In this document: one piece after another, positions 1 through 12,510 of the stretch | Layout of the letters: each line of letters begins with the position of its first letter | Numbering within the stretch: position 1 is the stretch's first letter | Source: Antennarius striatus | Taxonomy: Eukaryota; Chordata; Actinopteri; Lophiiformes; Antennariidae | Length of the DNA: 64,000 nucleotides | Direction of reading: 5' to 3' | Assembly: GCF_040054535.1 (NCBI RefSeq) | Contig: NC_090780.1 | Span: 15,673,001 to 15,737,000, forward strand | Translations under genes and position numbers: made by a program | The notes under the pieces: generated by a model | The model's database searches: none | Told to the model about the DNA's origin: nothing | Seen by the model: the letters and a program-made list of their open reading frames with translations, nothing else

Positions 1-885
1 TAAAGTGGAAACTGGAGTATTCCTAGAATTAAATTGTAGACATAAGGACCAAATATGATGTAAACGTTTCTTATCAGGGGTTGTTAGCTCATCACATTAG
101 TTTATGTCGGGTTGCTTCTGGGCTGCATCACTGCAAGTTTTGGCTCCTGACCAGTCTGTCTCCATAATCAAAGAGATGAAATACAAGTTTTAAAATTGTC
201 AAATAGGTTTTTGACTTTGTAGAACTTGCGCTAAACATACAAGACTGTCTTGTTGTTTGTTTGGACATCAGGATATTCTTTATTCACCATACGTGCATAT
301 TTGTTGATAATTGCTGCATCTATCTATATGATTCAGAGTATGTAGAGTCGATTAAAGTAATGTGCACCCGCGCTGTGTTTTTAAAGATTATCTGTTTGTT
401 TGTTTGTTTGTTTGTTTGTTTGTTTGTTTGTGGTACAGTAGTTTTGAAACGACTGGGGTTTTTTTTTCTTTCTATCCTCTGTGGACCATGTAATGTGGAG
501 ATAAAAATATGTTTGAAGTGAACGCTTTTGTAAATTAATATTAATTCGCTTTCCAACTATCCGTCTGTCTATTTTAAATGTATGCTGTACATACTTAACG
601 CCGGGTAATAAAACTGAGTACAACTTTAGAAATCATGTAACCACTGACATGTAATCATTCCACAGAGATGTGAAAAGAGATGAATGCAACGAACATTAAG
701 GTTACTATAAATTAACACCTTTGCGCGTTCCAAGCATAAATAAATTCTGATTGAAAATCCCGCATGTCCCCGCGGTGACCGCTCCGGTAGGTGTCCTTGG
801 ACCAGGCAGGAGCCCAGACACAAAGGATAAATGACACAAGATATTGTGATAGATTGAAAACTAAAATAAATCACCTTCTGCCTAC
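1..885. other. Intronic sequence of the adenosine receptor gene, no exon seen
   Basis: This stretch follows the splice donor of the receptor exon at 886-1226 on the minus strand, so it should be the start of its intron. No frame carries the remaining transmembrane helices (a second exon of about 200 codons would be expected), so the rest of the gene lies beyond the left edge. A (GTTT)n tetranucleotide run at about 393-431 is the only repeat I see. Confidence 0.6.
393..431. repeat. (GTTT)n microsatellite
   Basis: About ten nearly perfect copies of a GTTT unit. The open frames across it on both strands are artefacts of the repeat. Confidence 0.9.
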
Positions 886-1226
886 CTCATGGGTATTTTC
901 ACTCTTAGGTAGCGGTCGATGGCGATGGCCAGCAGCGCCAGGATTGAACTTTGCGTGAGGACGAGCACTGTGCAGACGACCAGCAAGCAACTGTAAAAGT
1001 GCGTCTGGAGTCCCATGCTGATGGTTATGGCGAGGGGGATGACAAGAGCCCCGACCGCAATGTCAGCCAAGGCCAGGGAGACGATGAAACAAAAGGTGGT
1101 GTCCCTCAAAGAACGGTTAATACGCACAGCCCATACAACCATCATGTTACCGATGACAGACGACAGGGCGATTACCACCTCCATCCCGATGTAGACGGCT
1201 GTGGAGGCATCCACGACCGACGGCAT
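886..1226 (-). CDS. adora1: Adenosine receptor A1-like, first coding exon (partial gene)
   Basis: Class A G-protein-coupled receptor for extracellular adenosine at the plasma membrane; A1 receptors couple to Gi/o and lower cAMP. The exon encodes residues 1-113 plus part of codon 114: a short N-terminus ([16 protein letters not shown]), TM1 with the GN motif ([11 protein letters not shown]), TM2 with the LALADIAVG core, and TM3 ending in the DRY motif ([13 protein letters not shown]). The exon stops at a GT donor (ATGAG then GTAGG) just after DRY, which is the conserved single-intron position of adenosine receptors. The start is the ATG at 1224-1226, giving the usual short N-terminus without a signal peptide. 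The [12 protein letters not shown] wording and short N-terminus favour A1 over A2; a teleost a/b paralogue cannot be assigned. Exon 2 (TM4-TM7) is outside the window. Confidence 0.88.
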
Positions 1227-3164
1227 GGTGACGGACGCTGGAGGAGTGCGCGCTCAGCGGAGAGAGCAGCCTGAACGCGTCGGCGGACTTCTCTGTTTGA
1301 CTTTGTAATCGCCCACGGAGACACCCGCACTTGGTTTTCTCATGTTTTATACCCACAGAGATGTACCGGTGATGTAGGTGGCTCTGAATTACTTCAGGAT
1401 CCGGTCCAAAACATAGAGTGACGCGGGAAAAACGCAGAACTTGGCCTCCCTATGGACCCGAGGTGGTGATTCCGAGTACCCTAACAACCCCCCCAACCGA
1501 CCCCCGGTGGTCTGCTGACGGAGAGATGGGACGGAACCAGGAACGAGTGGCAAAGATATTCCCAAAGTCGACTGACCATGTGTCAGGGGTCCTAAAAATA
1601 AACGCCAACATCATGACTTTTCTTAGTATAACATTTTTTTTATCCAGCTCAAAACGTTTTTTTTTGGGGGGGGGGGTAAACGTTTCTCCTGAAATGATCC
1701 TCGTTAAAATACTGTGGAATACGCCCACCGTTTTTATGATATCACTAAAAAAACAAACTCGTATCTTTTCTCGCCAAGCATGCCTGGAAGCTCGCCCTCT
1801 ATGAGAGTGAGCACTTTGAGAATTTAGTATGACAGGTGCATCAGAGCCATTGTCAAACATGTCTTCATATTTTCATCATTTAGACTCACTTTTGTGTGAA
1901 ATTATATTTTTATACCCTGAGGGACTCTAAAAGGTACATGTATTCCAGGCTACACGTGATGTTTTTCTTCAGAATGAGTACTGAGATGAAGAGCTGATGA
2001 AAGTATAAGCCCATGAAGTTGACACTTCGAAGAAAGATAAAATCTGAGTGATACAAAATGAGGGTAAGGGAGAAAATAAAACACCGCTGACACCTTCATC
2101 CTGGGGTCAGTGGAAAATTGCAGGACTCAGCTGCCTGAAAGACAAAAATTGGCTGTTGGAGCTTTGCAGGTCAATCTATGGAGCACTGCTCTGCTGGAAA
2201 GAGGAGTCACAAAGAACACTATTAAAGTGCTAGCAAGGCTGTCGTTCCTTTTCTTACAATGAAGTTTCTTGTGAGATTGATTTTGTCCTTTATCTATCAG
2301 GTGTCTGTAACTGACTTCTGTCACATTTTAATGATCATTCCCACAAAGCCTGGCACTCTCAACTCATCAACACTGTCAGACTAATTCAGTCTTACAATGG
2401 TTTCGTAGCTTACAGTTGACAGTACTGTAATTCCATACATCAATAGATCATGAATAATGAGGAGTAGGCCTACATTATTTATTTAGGGGAAATTGATTAT
2501 TGTCAACTTCTTAAAGATTCATTAATATTTTTTACTATTAAAAAGCAAGAAAACACAAGTTGCTCAAAGCAGCAATTAATTCTGCCTTTTGGACAAAGAA
2601 ACAATATCAAAATTTATACTCCCGTACCACTGTGTAACCACAGGGATTTCACATAGTGTTCTAAGCTTTAAAATATGGACAAATTCTTACAAAAACTGAT
2701 CAGCACCCCAGAGTCAATTAATTAATGAATTGGTCAATTAACATACACAACTAAAGCAGAGTGTTCAAAGCAGGATGTCTCATTTTAGACATGCATGTCT
2801 TATACAACTGAATTTATAACTATTATTCTTAATTCACAGTAGTAAAATTATTGCAAAGCTACAACCCTGATTGCATTCAGCCTTGTTTTTTGTGTTTTTT
2901 TCCTTTTATTTTGAAAATAAATAACCATGACTACACAAAAATATACCAAAGTAAAGAATGAATGGTGAGTGATCCAGATACACAGACTAACAACACATTC
3001 TCAGGCCTTCACCTGCAGTTTATAGGCTGAATGTCTCTGGGTTTTTTTATTATTCAGTTTTAAGTAACGTGATAATTGTAGACAAAACTCAAACAGAGCT
3101 GATGATGAAGTGTTTTGTTGGGTTCAGTTAAGGGAATTTTAGTGTATTGTCATTCAGGCATGTT
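1227..3164. other. Upstream/intergenic sequence, no gene recognised
   Basis: The first ~130 bases are probably 5' UTR and promoter of the receptor gene. The rest is AT-rich with a T/G homopolymer pair near 1650-1676. Open frames up to 136 codons on opposite strands at 1418-1860 overlap each other and show no domain. I see nothing supportable. Confidence 0.5.
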
Positions 3165-3420
3165 AGAAACAATCTGTCCTTCCATTGCTTTTCTGCTTGT
3201 CCCGTTAGGGGTCGCCACAGCGTGTCATCCTTTTCCATATCAGCCTATCTTCTGCATCCTCCCCTCTAACACCAACTATCATCTATCTTCCTCAGTACAA
3301 CCATCAACCTTCTCATTGGTCTTCTTCTTGCCCACTTGACTGGTACAACCTCAACACCCTTTTAGCAACATACTCACCATCTCTCCTTTCCTGGATGCCA
3401 AACTTACCCATCACTTCTTC
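3165..3420 (-). mobile_element. RTE-clade LINE, 3'-end fragment
   Basis: Carries the characteristic junction at the 3' end of a fish RTE-type non-LTR retrotransposon. Read on the minus strand it includes the complement of the GGGGTCGCCACAGCG block found in all RTE pieces of this window, followed upstream by C-terminal coding similarity (the GRPRGRPKR-type region, degenerate here). It belongs to a slightly different subfamily from the copy at 3445-5515. 5'-truncated and coding-dead. Confidence 0.65.
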
Positions 3421-4305
3421 ATCACTTCTATTTCATTCCCCTCTTTTTCTTCTTTTCCTTTCAGCTTTTCCCTTCAGGAGTCGCCACAGCGAATCGATTG
3501 CCTCCATTTAACCCTGTCTTCTGAATCCTCTTCTCTCACACCAACTACCTTCATGTCTTCTTTCACTACATCCATAAACCTCCTCTTTGGTCTTCCTCTA
3601 GGTCTCCTGCCTGGCAGTTAAAAACTCAGCATCCATCTACCAATATATTCACTATCTCTCCTCTGGACATGTCCAAACCATCTCAGTCTGGCCTCTCTGA
3701 CTTTATCTCCAAAACCTCTAACATGTGCTGTCCCTCTGACCTGATCCTATCCATCCTGGTCACTCCCAGAGAGAACCTCAGCATCTTCATCTCTGCTACC
3801 TCTAGCTCTGAAACTCTTCTATCACGCATCACACCTTTGTCTTTCCTCCACCCGTTCCATCCAGCCTGTACACGCTTCTTCACCTCTTTTCCACACTCTC
3901 CATTGCTCTGGACTGTTGACCCTAAGTACTTAAAATCCTCCACCTTCTTGATCTCTTCTCCCTGTAATCTCAGTCTTCCATTTGGGTCCCTCTCATTCAC
4001 ACACATGTACTCTGTCTTACTTACTTACTACTTCTATTTCCTTCCCCAACATGTGCTTTAGAATCTGCACAAACCACAAGTCCCTTCGTTTCTGGAATGC
4101 TCTGACTAACTTCTTCTGCCTCCATCCAGAATTTCTCTTTCTCCTCCAGTTCACATCCCACCTTTGCAGCATCACTCGATCAAACACTCTTTTCATCTTC
4201 AAGACACTTTTTTTCCACACTTTTAAAATGACCCCTACTCGATTTCGTTTGTCATCAACATCTTAATAAATTAACTTGAATCCTGTTCCTCAGCTTCTAG
4301 ACCTA

Positions 4306-5117
4306 CACTCAAAAAATAATACTGCATGTTACTTAATTCAATCAGTGAAACATTTTTGCACTTACAAATATTGAGTAGATGTGAAAGCTCTCAAATTTGT
4401 TAAAACAAAACCTGAGTCATGAGTAAAATCTAAGTCATATTTTCTAGTATGTCTGAACGAAATGATTTGGTTCAATTACCTACACAAATTGAGTAAATGT
4501 AACTGAATTTGGGGGGGGTCGCATCCCAAAATGAGGGGGGATGGCACCTTGCTCAAGGGTGCTTTGGCAGTGGCTGGGAGGTGAGCTGACACCTCCCACC
4601 GTCAGCTCACACTCCGAGGTATGTCCTGGCGGGAGCGGGATTCGAATCATCCATCTTCAAGACATCTGCTCTACCGCTGAGCCACTGCCAGAGTGAGTGA
4701 CCAGCGCCCCAAAATCCTAAAAAGGCGGAATCGGTTCCCTTCTGTTTACTTGATGTTTTTAAGTTGTTCATTACGTCTCCAATAAAATTGAGTTGACTTG
4801 TTTAATAATTGCACTTATTAAAACTAACTGATATTTGTTAATATATTCTCAAATAGGTTGGTGAAACATACACTTATTATTACAAATAATTAAACCATAT
4901 AATCTGTGAGTGAAATACGTAATGCTTTATTTTAAGCAAGTAAACTTAATTAACATGTGTCTATTTCACACAAATATTCCTGTTGGGAGTTTTACCAATT
5001 AATTTTGATGTAGTCAAATCAAATACTCATCATTATGATATTCAGAATATTTATTGAGCATGCATAACTATATATTACTGTCACATTTACTAAGCCCTTA
5101 AATCATTTTTTAGAGTG
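4306..5117. mobile_element. Non-autonomous DNA element (MITE-like) nested in the RTE LINE
   Basis: Left end CACTCAAAAAATAAT and the complement of the right end (CACTCTAAAAAATGATT) form imperfect inverted repeats. TA lies immediately outside each end (4304-4305 and 5118-5119), consistent with a TA target duplication. The interior is AT-rich without coding potential, apart from an inserted SINE at about 4515-4705. Removing this block rejoins the two halves of the surrounding RTE element, which supports the boundaries. Superfamily not assigned with confidence. Confidence 0.65.
4515..4705 (-). mobile_element. tRNA-derived SINE, family II
   Basis: On the minus strand the head reads like a tRNA: GGCAGTGGCTCAGCGGTAGA is an A-box-like segment and GATTCGAATCCC is a B-box. 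A GC-rich body follows (GAGCTGACGGTGGGAGGTG inverted around the TCAGCTCACCTCC repeat), ending in GAGCAAGGTGCC. The same body recurs at 36130-36283, so this is a dispersed family and not a tRNA gene. It sits inside the MITE-like element. Confidence 0.75.
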
Positions 5118-5515
5118 TACTGCCTTTCCACCTGCTCTCCTCCACACATACTAAATCTATCTTTCTCCTGATCATCATGTCAGCCAACTCCCTAGCTTTT
5201 CCTGGCATGGTCTAAAGTCATCATTTTCAGATCATGGGGCTTTCCGTTCCTCGTCTGTCTGAGAATCCGTTGTCCACCTCTCCTTTGTCGTTGACCCACA
5301 GTAGCTGAATTTACCTCAATGCCCTGTAAGTTAATGGCGCTGGTGGCGGACATTGTTAACCTGGGCCATGTCCGATCTGGTCCGGAATTCTTTATATGAT
5401 GCGCTTTATTAGCGCTTATATTTATTTGACAAAGATTTATGCCAAATGCTCTTCCTGCCACAACCGTCTGCACTTTGGACTGGCCCACATTTGACACTGG
5501 CTTCTGCTCCTGTAG

Positions 5516-7105
5516 GGCTGTATCATAATCATTAAAATAAACAGTAAATAGTGAAATTAATTAGCCAGATCCAGAAGTGCACAGAATAAATAATATTTTG
5601 TAGAATAAAAGCTAAAATAGATTGAATAATAAATGGAAAAAAAATTGCGTTATTAATAAGTAAAAGACAGTTAAGTAGCATGTTATCCACATATCAATAA
5701 CTACATGCAGTCACAACAGTACAGAGCTAAGGACAGATTTCAGATCAGAGAGTCATGAGCTGTCCTGGGATGAAGTTGGATTTCATCCTTGTTGTTCTGG
5801 CTTTTAGGATGTGCAGCTTTCTGCCCGAGGGGAGGGAGATAAGTAGTTTGTGTGCTCGGTAAATGGGATTCTTCATGAATATGGCCCTCTACTTCAGTAT
5901 GTGCTGACATAAATGTACTTTGAGGAAGGAAGGCTGCTGTTGCTTGTAAAAGCAGGACTGAATTTCTCCCTGGTAGTTTTTGGGTGGTCTCTTTCAGTAA
6001 TTGTTGTTGATTGTTTATGAAATGACCTATAGCGCTTACACTAAAAGATAAGATCTTTGTGACTGATTCAGTCTGCTGACCCGCCATCACAACTTTCATA
6101 GAGCAAGACTAAAATGTAGCTTGGAAGTTTGCATTTTTCTCCTATCATTCTCCTGAAACACACACAAAACCATGGGGTGAGAGAGAGGAAGGAACCTCTT
6201 CTGATTTAATCTTTGTTAAGGCGAGCTTGTTAGTTTGCTGTCAACTCGTGTGAATCGCATGTGGTGTGATCGTTTCACTTTAGTAGTCCTGTGTGAGAAA
6301 TGCATTGTGGCTTGATGGCTTTACACATCTGTCCCTGACACTAAAGAGAAGCCTTTGCACTGTATATCAGATGCCAAATAGTGATTTTTGTATCTAGATT
6401 GGACGCATAAGGACCCATCAGTGATAGAATCTGGCGGGGGAGCAGATTTAGCTATAAACATGTGTTTTGAGAGATATCACAACGTATCTGGATTCTTGCT
6501 TTAATTAAGACATAAGACAAAGGCTATTTGTTACAATCGCCCACTTTTGTCACTGACTATCAGCTCCAGTCTGTGTCCCCACTGCTTGGCTGAAGGTGCA
6601 GTCACCATGTGAGCAGTGTGGATTAGGCTGAAACCAAACCACAGAGGAGATTAAATCGATTTGCACTTTCAGGCGACCCCTGGTTTTGGCAGCAGGTTCA
6701 CATAAGCCTTCTCTCTCGGCAAATAAAAAAGAAACTGGTGACAGTTTTCCTTGATCCTTTACTTCAATTCAAACCCATGTAACTGGCAAATTCATCAGTG
6801 AGTTTTATCAATTTTGAGCAAGTCAAAGAATGCACAAATGATGATGTAGTATGATTGAAATGTAGAAGTGTGTTGTTGTTATTTTTGTACAGTATTATTA
6901 TTGTGTACAACCACAATAATAATACATTTCAGTAGTTACATCTGACCCTTTGAGGACATCCATTATGCTGATGTGGCCCTGGATGAAAATGAGTTTGACA
7001 CCCCTGGTCTATAGCATTATGGTACAACACAGAACAATGTTGCTCCACTGTTGCAATATAATTGAAAGGTGACCTTAACAATGATCAGGAAAGATCATTC
7101 ACTTC
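5516..7105. other. Unique-looking intergenic DNA
   Basis: AT-rich sequence without recognisable gene, long ORF or repeat end. A 119-codon frame at 5740-6099 (minus) has no domain I recognise and no supporting splice context. Confidence 0.4.
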
Positions 7106-7213
7106 TTTTTCTTCTTCTTTCAGCTTTTCCCTTCAGGGGTCGCCACAGCAATTAATTGCCTCCATCTAACCCTGTCTTCTGCATCCTCTCCTCTCACACC
7201 AACTACCTTCAAG
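7106..7213 (-). mobile_element. RTE LINE 3'-end fragment
   Basis: Short copy of the same 3' end seen at 3445-3560: a TTCTTCTT-rich complement of the tail, the GGGGTCGCCACAGC block and CCCTGTCTTCTGCATCCTC. It is bounded by AAAGATCATTCACT on the left and AAAGATTATTCACT on the right, which look like a degenerate target-site duplication. Confidence 0.75.
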
Positions 7214-9396
7214 GAAAGATTATTCACTGTTAATGTTTTATAACATGTCATACATTTACAAGTGTATTATATTTATACTGTCATATGAAAGCAACTGCAC
7301 TTGTCCACAGTATTAAGAGACGCTGTTAATAGAGCTGGTTCAAAAGTTAGCGTGAGAGCCTTTACCATGGAGCTGATTCTGGTGTCAAAGGCTGAAATCG
7401 AGTCAGATTTGGTGCCAGAGCTGGTATAGGAGTCTACAACGGAACCTGAATTTTTGCCGATACTGAAGACGATGCCCCAGAGGTAGGCACTTTTGGAGTC
7501 AAAGCCAGTGGCAGTGCCGGTGCTGTAGTGTAAGTGTTAGAGATGTAGCCCGTGCCAGAGCTGGAGACTTTGAGATTCCTGGAATGCCAAGCAATGCCAG
7601 AGCCAGAAATCTCCAGAGACCAACCAGAGCCAGATAGAGACCAACACAGCCCGAGAGCTTAAGGATGACAGAGACCCTATGAGTTGGTGTGGCAAAGAGC
7701 CTCAGAGTGAGATTGAGTTTGACATTTAGCAAACTCAATGGTCTCAATTTGTGTTGTCCATTCTGGGCCTATGCACTTATTTCCCATCAGTGCCCCAGCC
7801 AGAACTCACATAGGGAGCCCTCCTGGGTCTGTCCATGTACGACTTATTTTGATGACCCGCATGTGTCTTAGATAAAATGTCCATTTTGTGCCCATACTCA
7901 CTTGGTACCCATGTAAAACCGGCATCACCCCTATGGAACAAACATTCATGTTCGTTGGGTTGAAAGGGCCTTGATCCATACAGGTTAGTTTGAATTACCT
8001 GATTGTATATAAAGTTCAGCTTGACTATCACTTGAAGTATCACTGTGAGATACTTTGTGGGGGTCTTTAGTGTCGGTTTAGTTTACAGCTCGGTTTACAG
8101 CTCAGTTCATCCATCCTTCTGATCCTACATTGTCTTCATCTCACGCTTTTTTCATGTTCCTACACTTCCTTTTTATGTTAGGTTCCCCTGTTTTTCTGTT
8201 GTATAATTATGTCATTATGCTAATTATGTATTTTATGCAACGTCTTTGTTGGTGCCAATTTCGTCACTGTTATGTGTATTTATTTGTATCTCTGTGAGCA
8301 GATGTCACCCCGAATTTCCCTTGTGATTATTAAAGTATATATCTATCTATCTACAAATGCAACAATGCTTAGACGTAAATGCATCAGTCAAACAATAATA
8401 CAAAATACCTTATACACATAGGACATTAATGTGGAACAGCCCAATTTTTTTACACCTATTCATTTGTCACTTATAATGTCACTATATTTCTTTTAGCAGA
8501 TGAGAAAGAGGACCTGCAGCAGGATTTACAATAAATGCATTTTCTTGAAAATAATCTCAGTATGAGAAAATTCTGCCTTTATTAGTCTTAATAAAAACAG
8601 TTGATTTTTTTTGATAACTGTACATCTTTCATCCACAGTAGGTTCAGACAGTATTTTGCATGGAAATAGCTTTTCCTGTCTTTCCAGTAAATCAACCTTT
8701 GAATGCCTGCTGAATATTTCCCAGCTTGTATCAAAATCAATTGTACTGAATCTGTGTGGTAACCTTTGATGCATGATAATGTAGGGAGAACCCTGCAGCT
8801 CCTGGGTAAATAGAACAAATTGTTCAGACACGTTCCTGCTAATATGAGTTTCATAATACAAGCGCTTAATTTGCTGACATACATGATGCAACAGAATCAG
8901 CAAATCTCTTCATGGTATGAAAAATTTGTTTCTGAAATTGTAGAGTTGACACAAATAAAGCTTAAATGCACTGTTGTCATGAAGTCTCTTTTCCTTAGCA
9001 AATTAAAACATGAACATTTGGTAAATTGAACGCTTGACAAAGGGCAGATAAGGAATAGGAAAATCACTCTTACATAGGAGGTTGAACGAATAAAATGGCA
9101 TAAAGATGTCACAGATTATAACAAATCACTACAGAGCAATGTGAAACAATAAAATAAACAAATTAAGTAATAAAAACTATTGCCAATATTAAATTCATTA
9201 TTACATCTCCAGAAATTAAGAAATTTTGGTAAATTACACATTTTTTCAAAAGGTTTTAGTTTGCAAACCCTCTCACTATACATGGAGAACTTTGATGGAT
9301 ATTTTCTGCAAAAAAATCAAATCAATGATCCACATGGTGTGGTATTTGTGTGTCTCCTTTTTTTAGTTTACCAATTTACTGTATAATTCCTCCATG
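7214..9396. other. Intergenic DNA with an old LINE/SINE-type 3' tail
   Basis: At about 8290-8352 the sequence ACCCCGAATTTCCCTTGTG followed by ATTAAAGTATATATCTATC resembles the 3' tail shared by L2-like LINEs and their SINEs in fish. At 7740-7960 there are recurring CCCAT/CATG words that may be a decayed minisatellite. No gene recognised; open frames at 8526-8903 and 7499-7747 have no domain. Confidence 0.35.
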
Positions 9397-9762
9397 GAGG
9401 GCAGCACGGTGGCGCAGTGGGTAGCGCTGTCTCCGCACAGCAAGGCAGTTTCCAGTTCGAGTCCCACTCTGCGCGGAGTTTGTATGTTCTCTGCGTGTCT
9501 GCGTGGGTTCTCTCTGGGCTCTCCGGCTTCCACCCACCTCCACAAACATGCATTTCAAGTGAATTGGCCAGTCTCAAATTACCCGTAGATGTGAGTGTGT
9601 GCATGCATGTTTGTGTGTCTGTATTCTTGTGGCTCTGCCGTGCATTGGTGTCGTGCTTGGAGTATACCCTACCTCATGGCCCCAGTCGGCAGGGATAGGT
9701 TCCTGTATCCTGTGATCCGCGACAGCGGAAGAAGCGGTTCTTGAAAATGAATGAACGAATGA
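9397..9762 (+). mobile_element. tRNA-derived SINE, family I (near full length)
   Basis: The 5' head has an A-box-like stretch (GGTGGCGCAGTGGGTAGCGC) and a B-box-like stretch (AGTTCGAGTCCC) spaced as in a tRNA promoter. A conserved body follows (GCGTGGGTTCTCTCTGGGCT, CACCTCCACAAACATGC), then a tail region (GGCAGGGATAGGTTCC, GCGGAAGAAGCGG) ending in short AATGAATGAACGAATGA repeats. Other copies of this family are at 13683-13983, 15986-16247 and 58147-58493. The several open frames across it are accidental. Confidence 0.85.
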
Positions 9763-10349
9763 CTTCTCCCATGGAAATACTACTTGACAGTTCTTTAAGT
9801 CATAAAATTTGATTTCATTTCAACATCACAAACACAAACGTGATTGTTCCATGTTACTTGTTACTTAAAATATACATAATCTGTCATTTCTGTCCAAAAG
9901 TCTTCAAATACATGAAAGCCTCAAGAGCACTTTACTGCATGATTTTGTTGGAACATGCACACTTAAGAGTAACAGTGATGAAATCTAGTGTTTTCCAAGG
10001 TTTTCAAGTGGGACACATGTTGGTCTCTTGATAGTTGAGACTCTCATTTCACTGTTTTGACTGGCCAGTGTGAGAAAATACCAAGATTGACTTCAATAGG
10101 ACATTTAGCTTGATCTATCCCTTTATGAGATCATTTCCAGTTAAGAATACAGGATGTACTGTTAAGAATTTCTTAAGAATAAATTATTCTTAGGAAGCAA
10201 CAGATAAACATGGGGGAGAGAACACATAAACATCATTTTCCAATCTTAATGACATAAAAGGAAGAACTGACAACTCTACTTATTCGGTCACAGTTACTTA
10301 TACTTTTCCAAGTGGTAGCTAACATTTTATTTTAAATACATAAATCTTC
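9763..10349. other. Intergenic DNA, nothing recognised
   Basis: No gene, repeat end or regulatory block that I can support. Confidence 0.4.
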
Positions 10350-10470
10350 TACTTCTCCTTTTGGCTTTTCTCTTCAGGGGTCGTCACAGCAAATCTAACC
10401 CTGTCTTCTGCATCCTCTTCCCTCACACCAACTACCTTCGTGTCCTCTTTCAATAAATCCATAAACCTCT
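10350..10470 (-). mobile_element. RTE LINE 3'-end fragment abutting a microsatellite
   Basis: Contains CTTTTGGCTTTTCTCTTCAG, GGGGTCGTCACAGC and CCTGTCTTCTGCATCC, the shared RTE 3' end in reverse orientation. Its upstream coding end runs into a short AAATAAATAAA tract and then the long (GATA)n array, so the insertion or its decay is adjacent to the microsatellite. Confidence 0.7.
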
Positions 10471-10495
10471 AAATAAATAAACACATAAATAAATG

Positions 10496-10752
<257 letters not shown>

Positions 10753-12384
10753 AAATGAACTACATTGTCCCCTTTGCACTTGATGTGGTTTAAAAGCTTT
10801 AATAGAAACTTTTCAAATCTCACTCTGTATTCTTGACTGTTGCTCCAATGCCCACAGCAGATATCATTCGATATAAAGAAAAGCAGTTGGAGAGCAGGTA
10901 ATAGCATTGAGATGGATTGAATTAAAGACGAAAAGACTGAAGATATCACTGCTGAGAATCCATTGAAGGCATCCTCCAACTACAAAAACACCTGAAGGAC
11001 TTAGATACTTCATGTGATTCTCACATGCAGTGATTTTGGTTTTACTGTGACTGCAGTGAATAAACCATTCTTGAGACACATATACTGATGTTTGGAGCAT
11101 AGAGGTGAATAGTTATTTGAACTTGAAAGCTTGACAATAATTGAAATACTAATACATTACATCATGAAACATTCACACAATGAAAGATGTTTAATCAATT
11201 TTAAGGAGCATTCAACTATTGTTTGCAAACATATACTGTAATTCATTCTACATTTACACCTTGAATTTCCAGCGAAGCCCTTGTCATAACCTGTGATAGA
11301 TTTTGGATGAAAAGTTGGCAAAAGTTAGCAATAATAATATGTTTTATTTTGGCTTGTTTTGTTGATTGATACTAAATTGTCTGCATTATGAAGTTTGAAA
11401 TATTTGGCTCTTAATCATCAAAGCTGTCAATAATGTTGCACAGTGAGAAGTCTAAAAACCTGACAAAACTTGTAAGTATATTCTGTAACATCTCAGCCTT
11501 CCAGCATAGATACTAACATTTCTTTTACAGTATTACACACCTATCAATACATGCAGGTAGTGTTAAATTTATACTGTATTCTACTCTATGGAAAATCAGT
11601 TGCTTGTTGCTTTTCTTGAACATAAAGTCAACCCATTCTTTGTGAAAATGTCACTTCTTTTACGTAGAACAAAATTTTACAAAAACTATAGAAGAGATGA
11701 CAGGCAGTAGTCGTATGTCTCATGTCGCTTATCTGAATCAATGTCATTATCTTCAATGCTTTTTTTCCTAATGCAATAATGGGTCTGGATTGCACAAAAA
11801 TGTATTCATTTTGAAAGTATAAATAATATTAAAGCAATTTTTCCTGACAATGAAAGTAACTTCCACTTTCTACTCTGGACTTTTCTGAGGTTAAAGCATT
11901 CTTTATTTGTCAGACCTAGTAGAGAACCACCTCGGTATTACTGAGATAATTAAATTAGAGTATTCAAGCTGAGAGACATCAGAGAGAATCAAATATGGGA
12001 TCTTGGAGTCTGTTCTTCAACAGCCAGGCTTGAAAGCTGATATAAAATGTCTTGTACTTTTGATGATGGTTTATTTTAAGAACTTTGAAATGTTTGACAT
12101 TCTTGGTATTATAGAAGTAATGGGGAGACAATATTTGTTATCGTTACATTTTGTCCATATCCTGTGACACAGTAAAACAAACACTAGTGAATGGGTCGCA
12201 ATATGACTTAAACCTAATAAGGCAAAATTAATAACACATTCATGTCATCATTATACAGAGGGGAATGCTGGTGGGAGTGATGCTATCATTTTAGTTACCT
12301 AAGATGAACAGACACTTATCTGAGCTACCTAGCTAACAAGAAGCTACAATATCAATTTTGTCCTTCTCAGGCTTACATACAGAT
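10753..12384. other. Intergenic DNA, nothing recognised
   Basis: AT-rich unique-looking sequence without coding signal. Confidence 0.4.
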
Positions 12385-12510
12385 GTTCTATTGAGCAAGA
12401 TACTTAACCCCAACTTGTTCCCTATGTGCTGTAAGGCCTGCCCAGTTTTCCCCAAGGACGGGGCAAAGGGGGAGAGAACAATTTCTCTCAGGGGATCAAT
12501 AAAAGGTTTT
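12385..12510 (+). mobile_element. SINE tail-half fragment
   Basis: GAGCAAGATACTTAACCCCA, a common internal segment of fish SINEs, followed by ACAATTTCTCTCAGGGGATC and AATAAAAGG, the L2-like 3' tail. The tRNA-like head is missing. Confidence 0.55.

Larger units (their letters stand above)
3445..5515 (-). mobile_element. RTE-clade LINE, internally deleted and split by a DNA element
   Basis: Read on the minus strand, the 5' part at about 5515-5119 is the leader region of a common fish RTE element (match recalled from family knowledge). An inserted DNA element follows at 4306-5117. Then comes an endonuclease-like stretch at about 4262-4018 whose frame contains the HVGEGNR-type block of RTE apurinic endonucleases (here degenerate, AHVGEGNRSSK when frames are joined by eye). 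An internal deletion then jumps to the C-terminal end of the reverse transcriptase ORF at about 4006-3683 (CVNERDPNGRLRLQGEEI, KYLGSTVQSNGECGKEV). The 3' end has the GTCGCCACAGCG block and a pyrimidine-rich complement of an A/G-rich tail at 3445-3480. The core RT motif FADD is missing here. Non-functional. Confidence 0.75.

Noticed and set aside
951-1274. Plus-strand frame of 107 codons
   Set aside because: Antisense shadow of the adenosine receptor exon.
1450-1860. 136-codon minus and 128-codon plus overlapping frames
   Set aside because: They overlap on opposite strands in AT-rich DNA with a homopolymer run, and neither shows a domain or codon signal.
9397-9480. tRNA-like A and B boxes suggesting a tRNA gene
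   Set aside because: Repeated in several dispersed copies with SINE bodies and tails; no cloverleaf acceptor closing. It is a SINE head.
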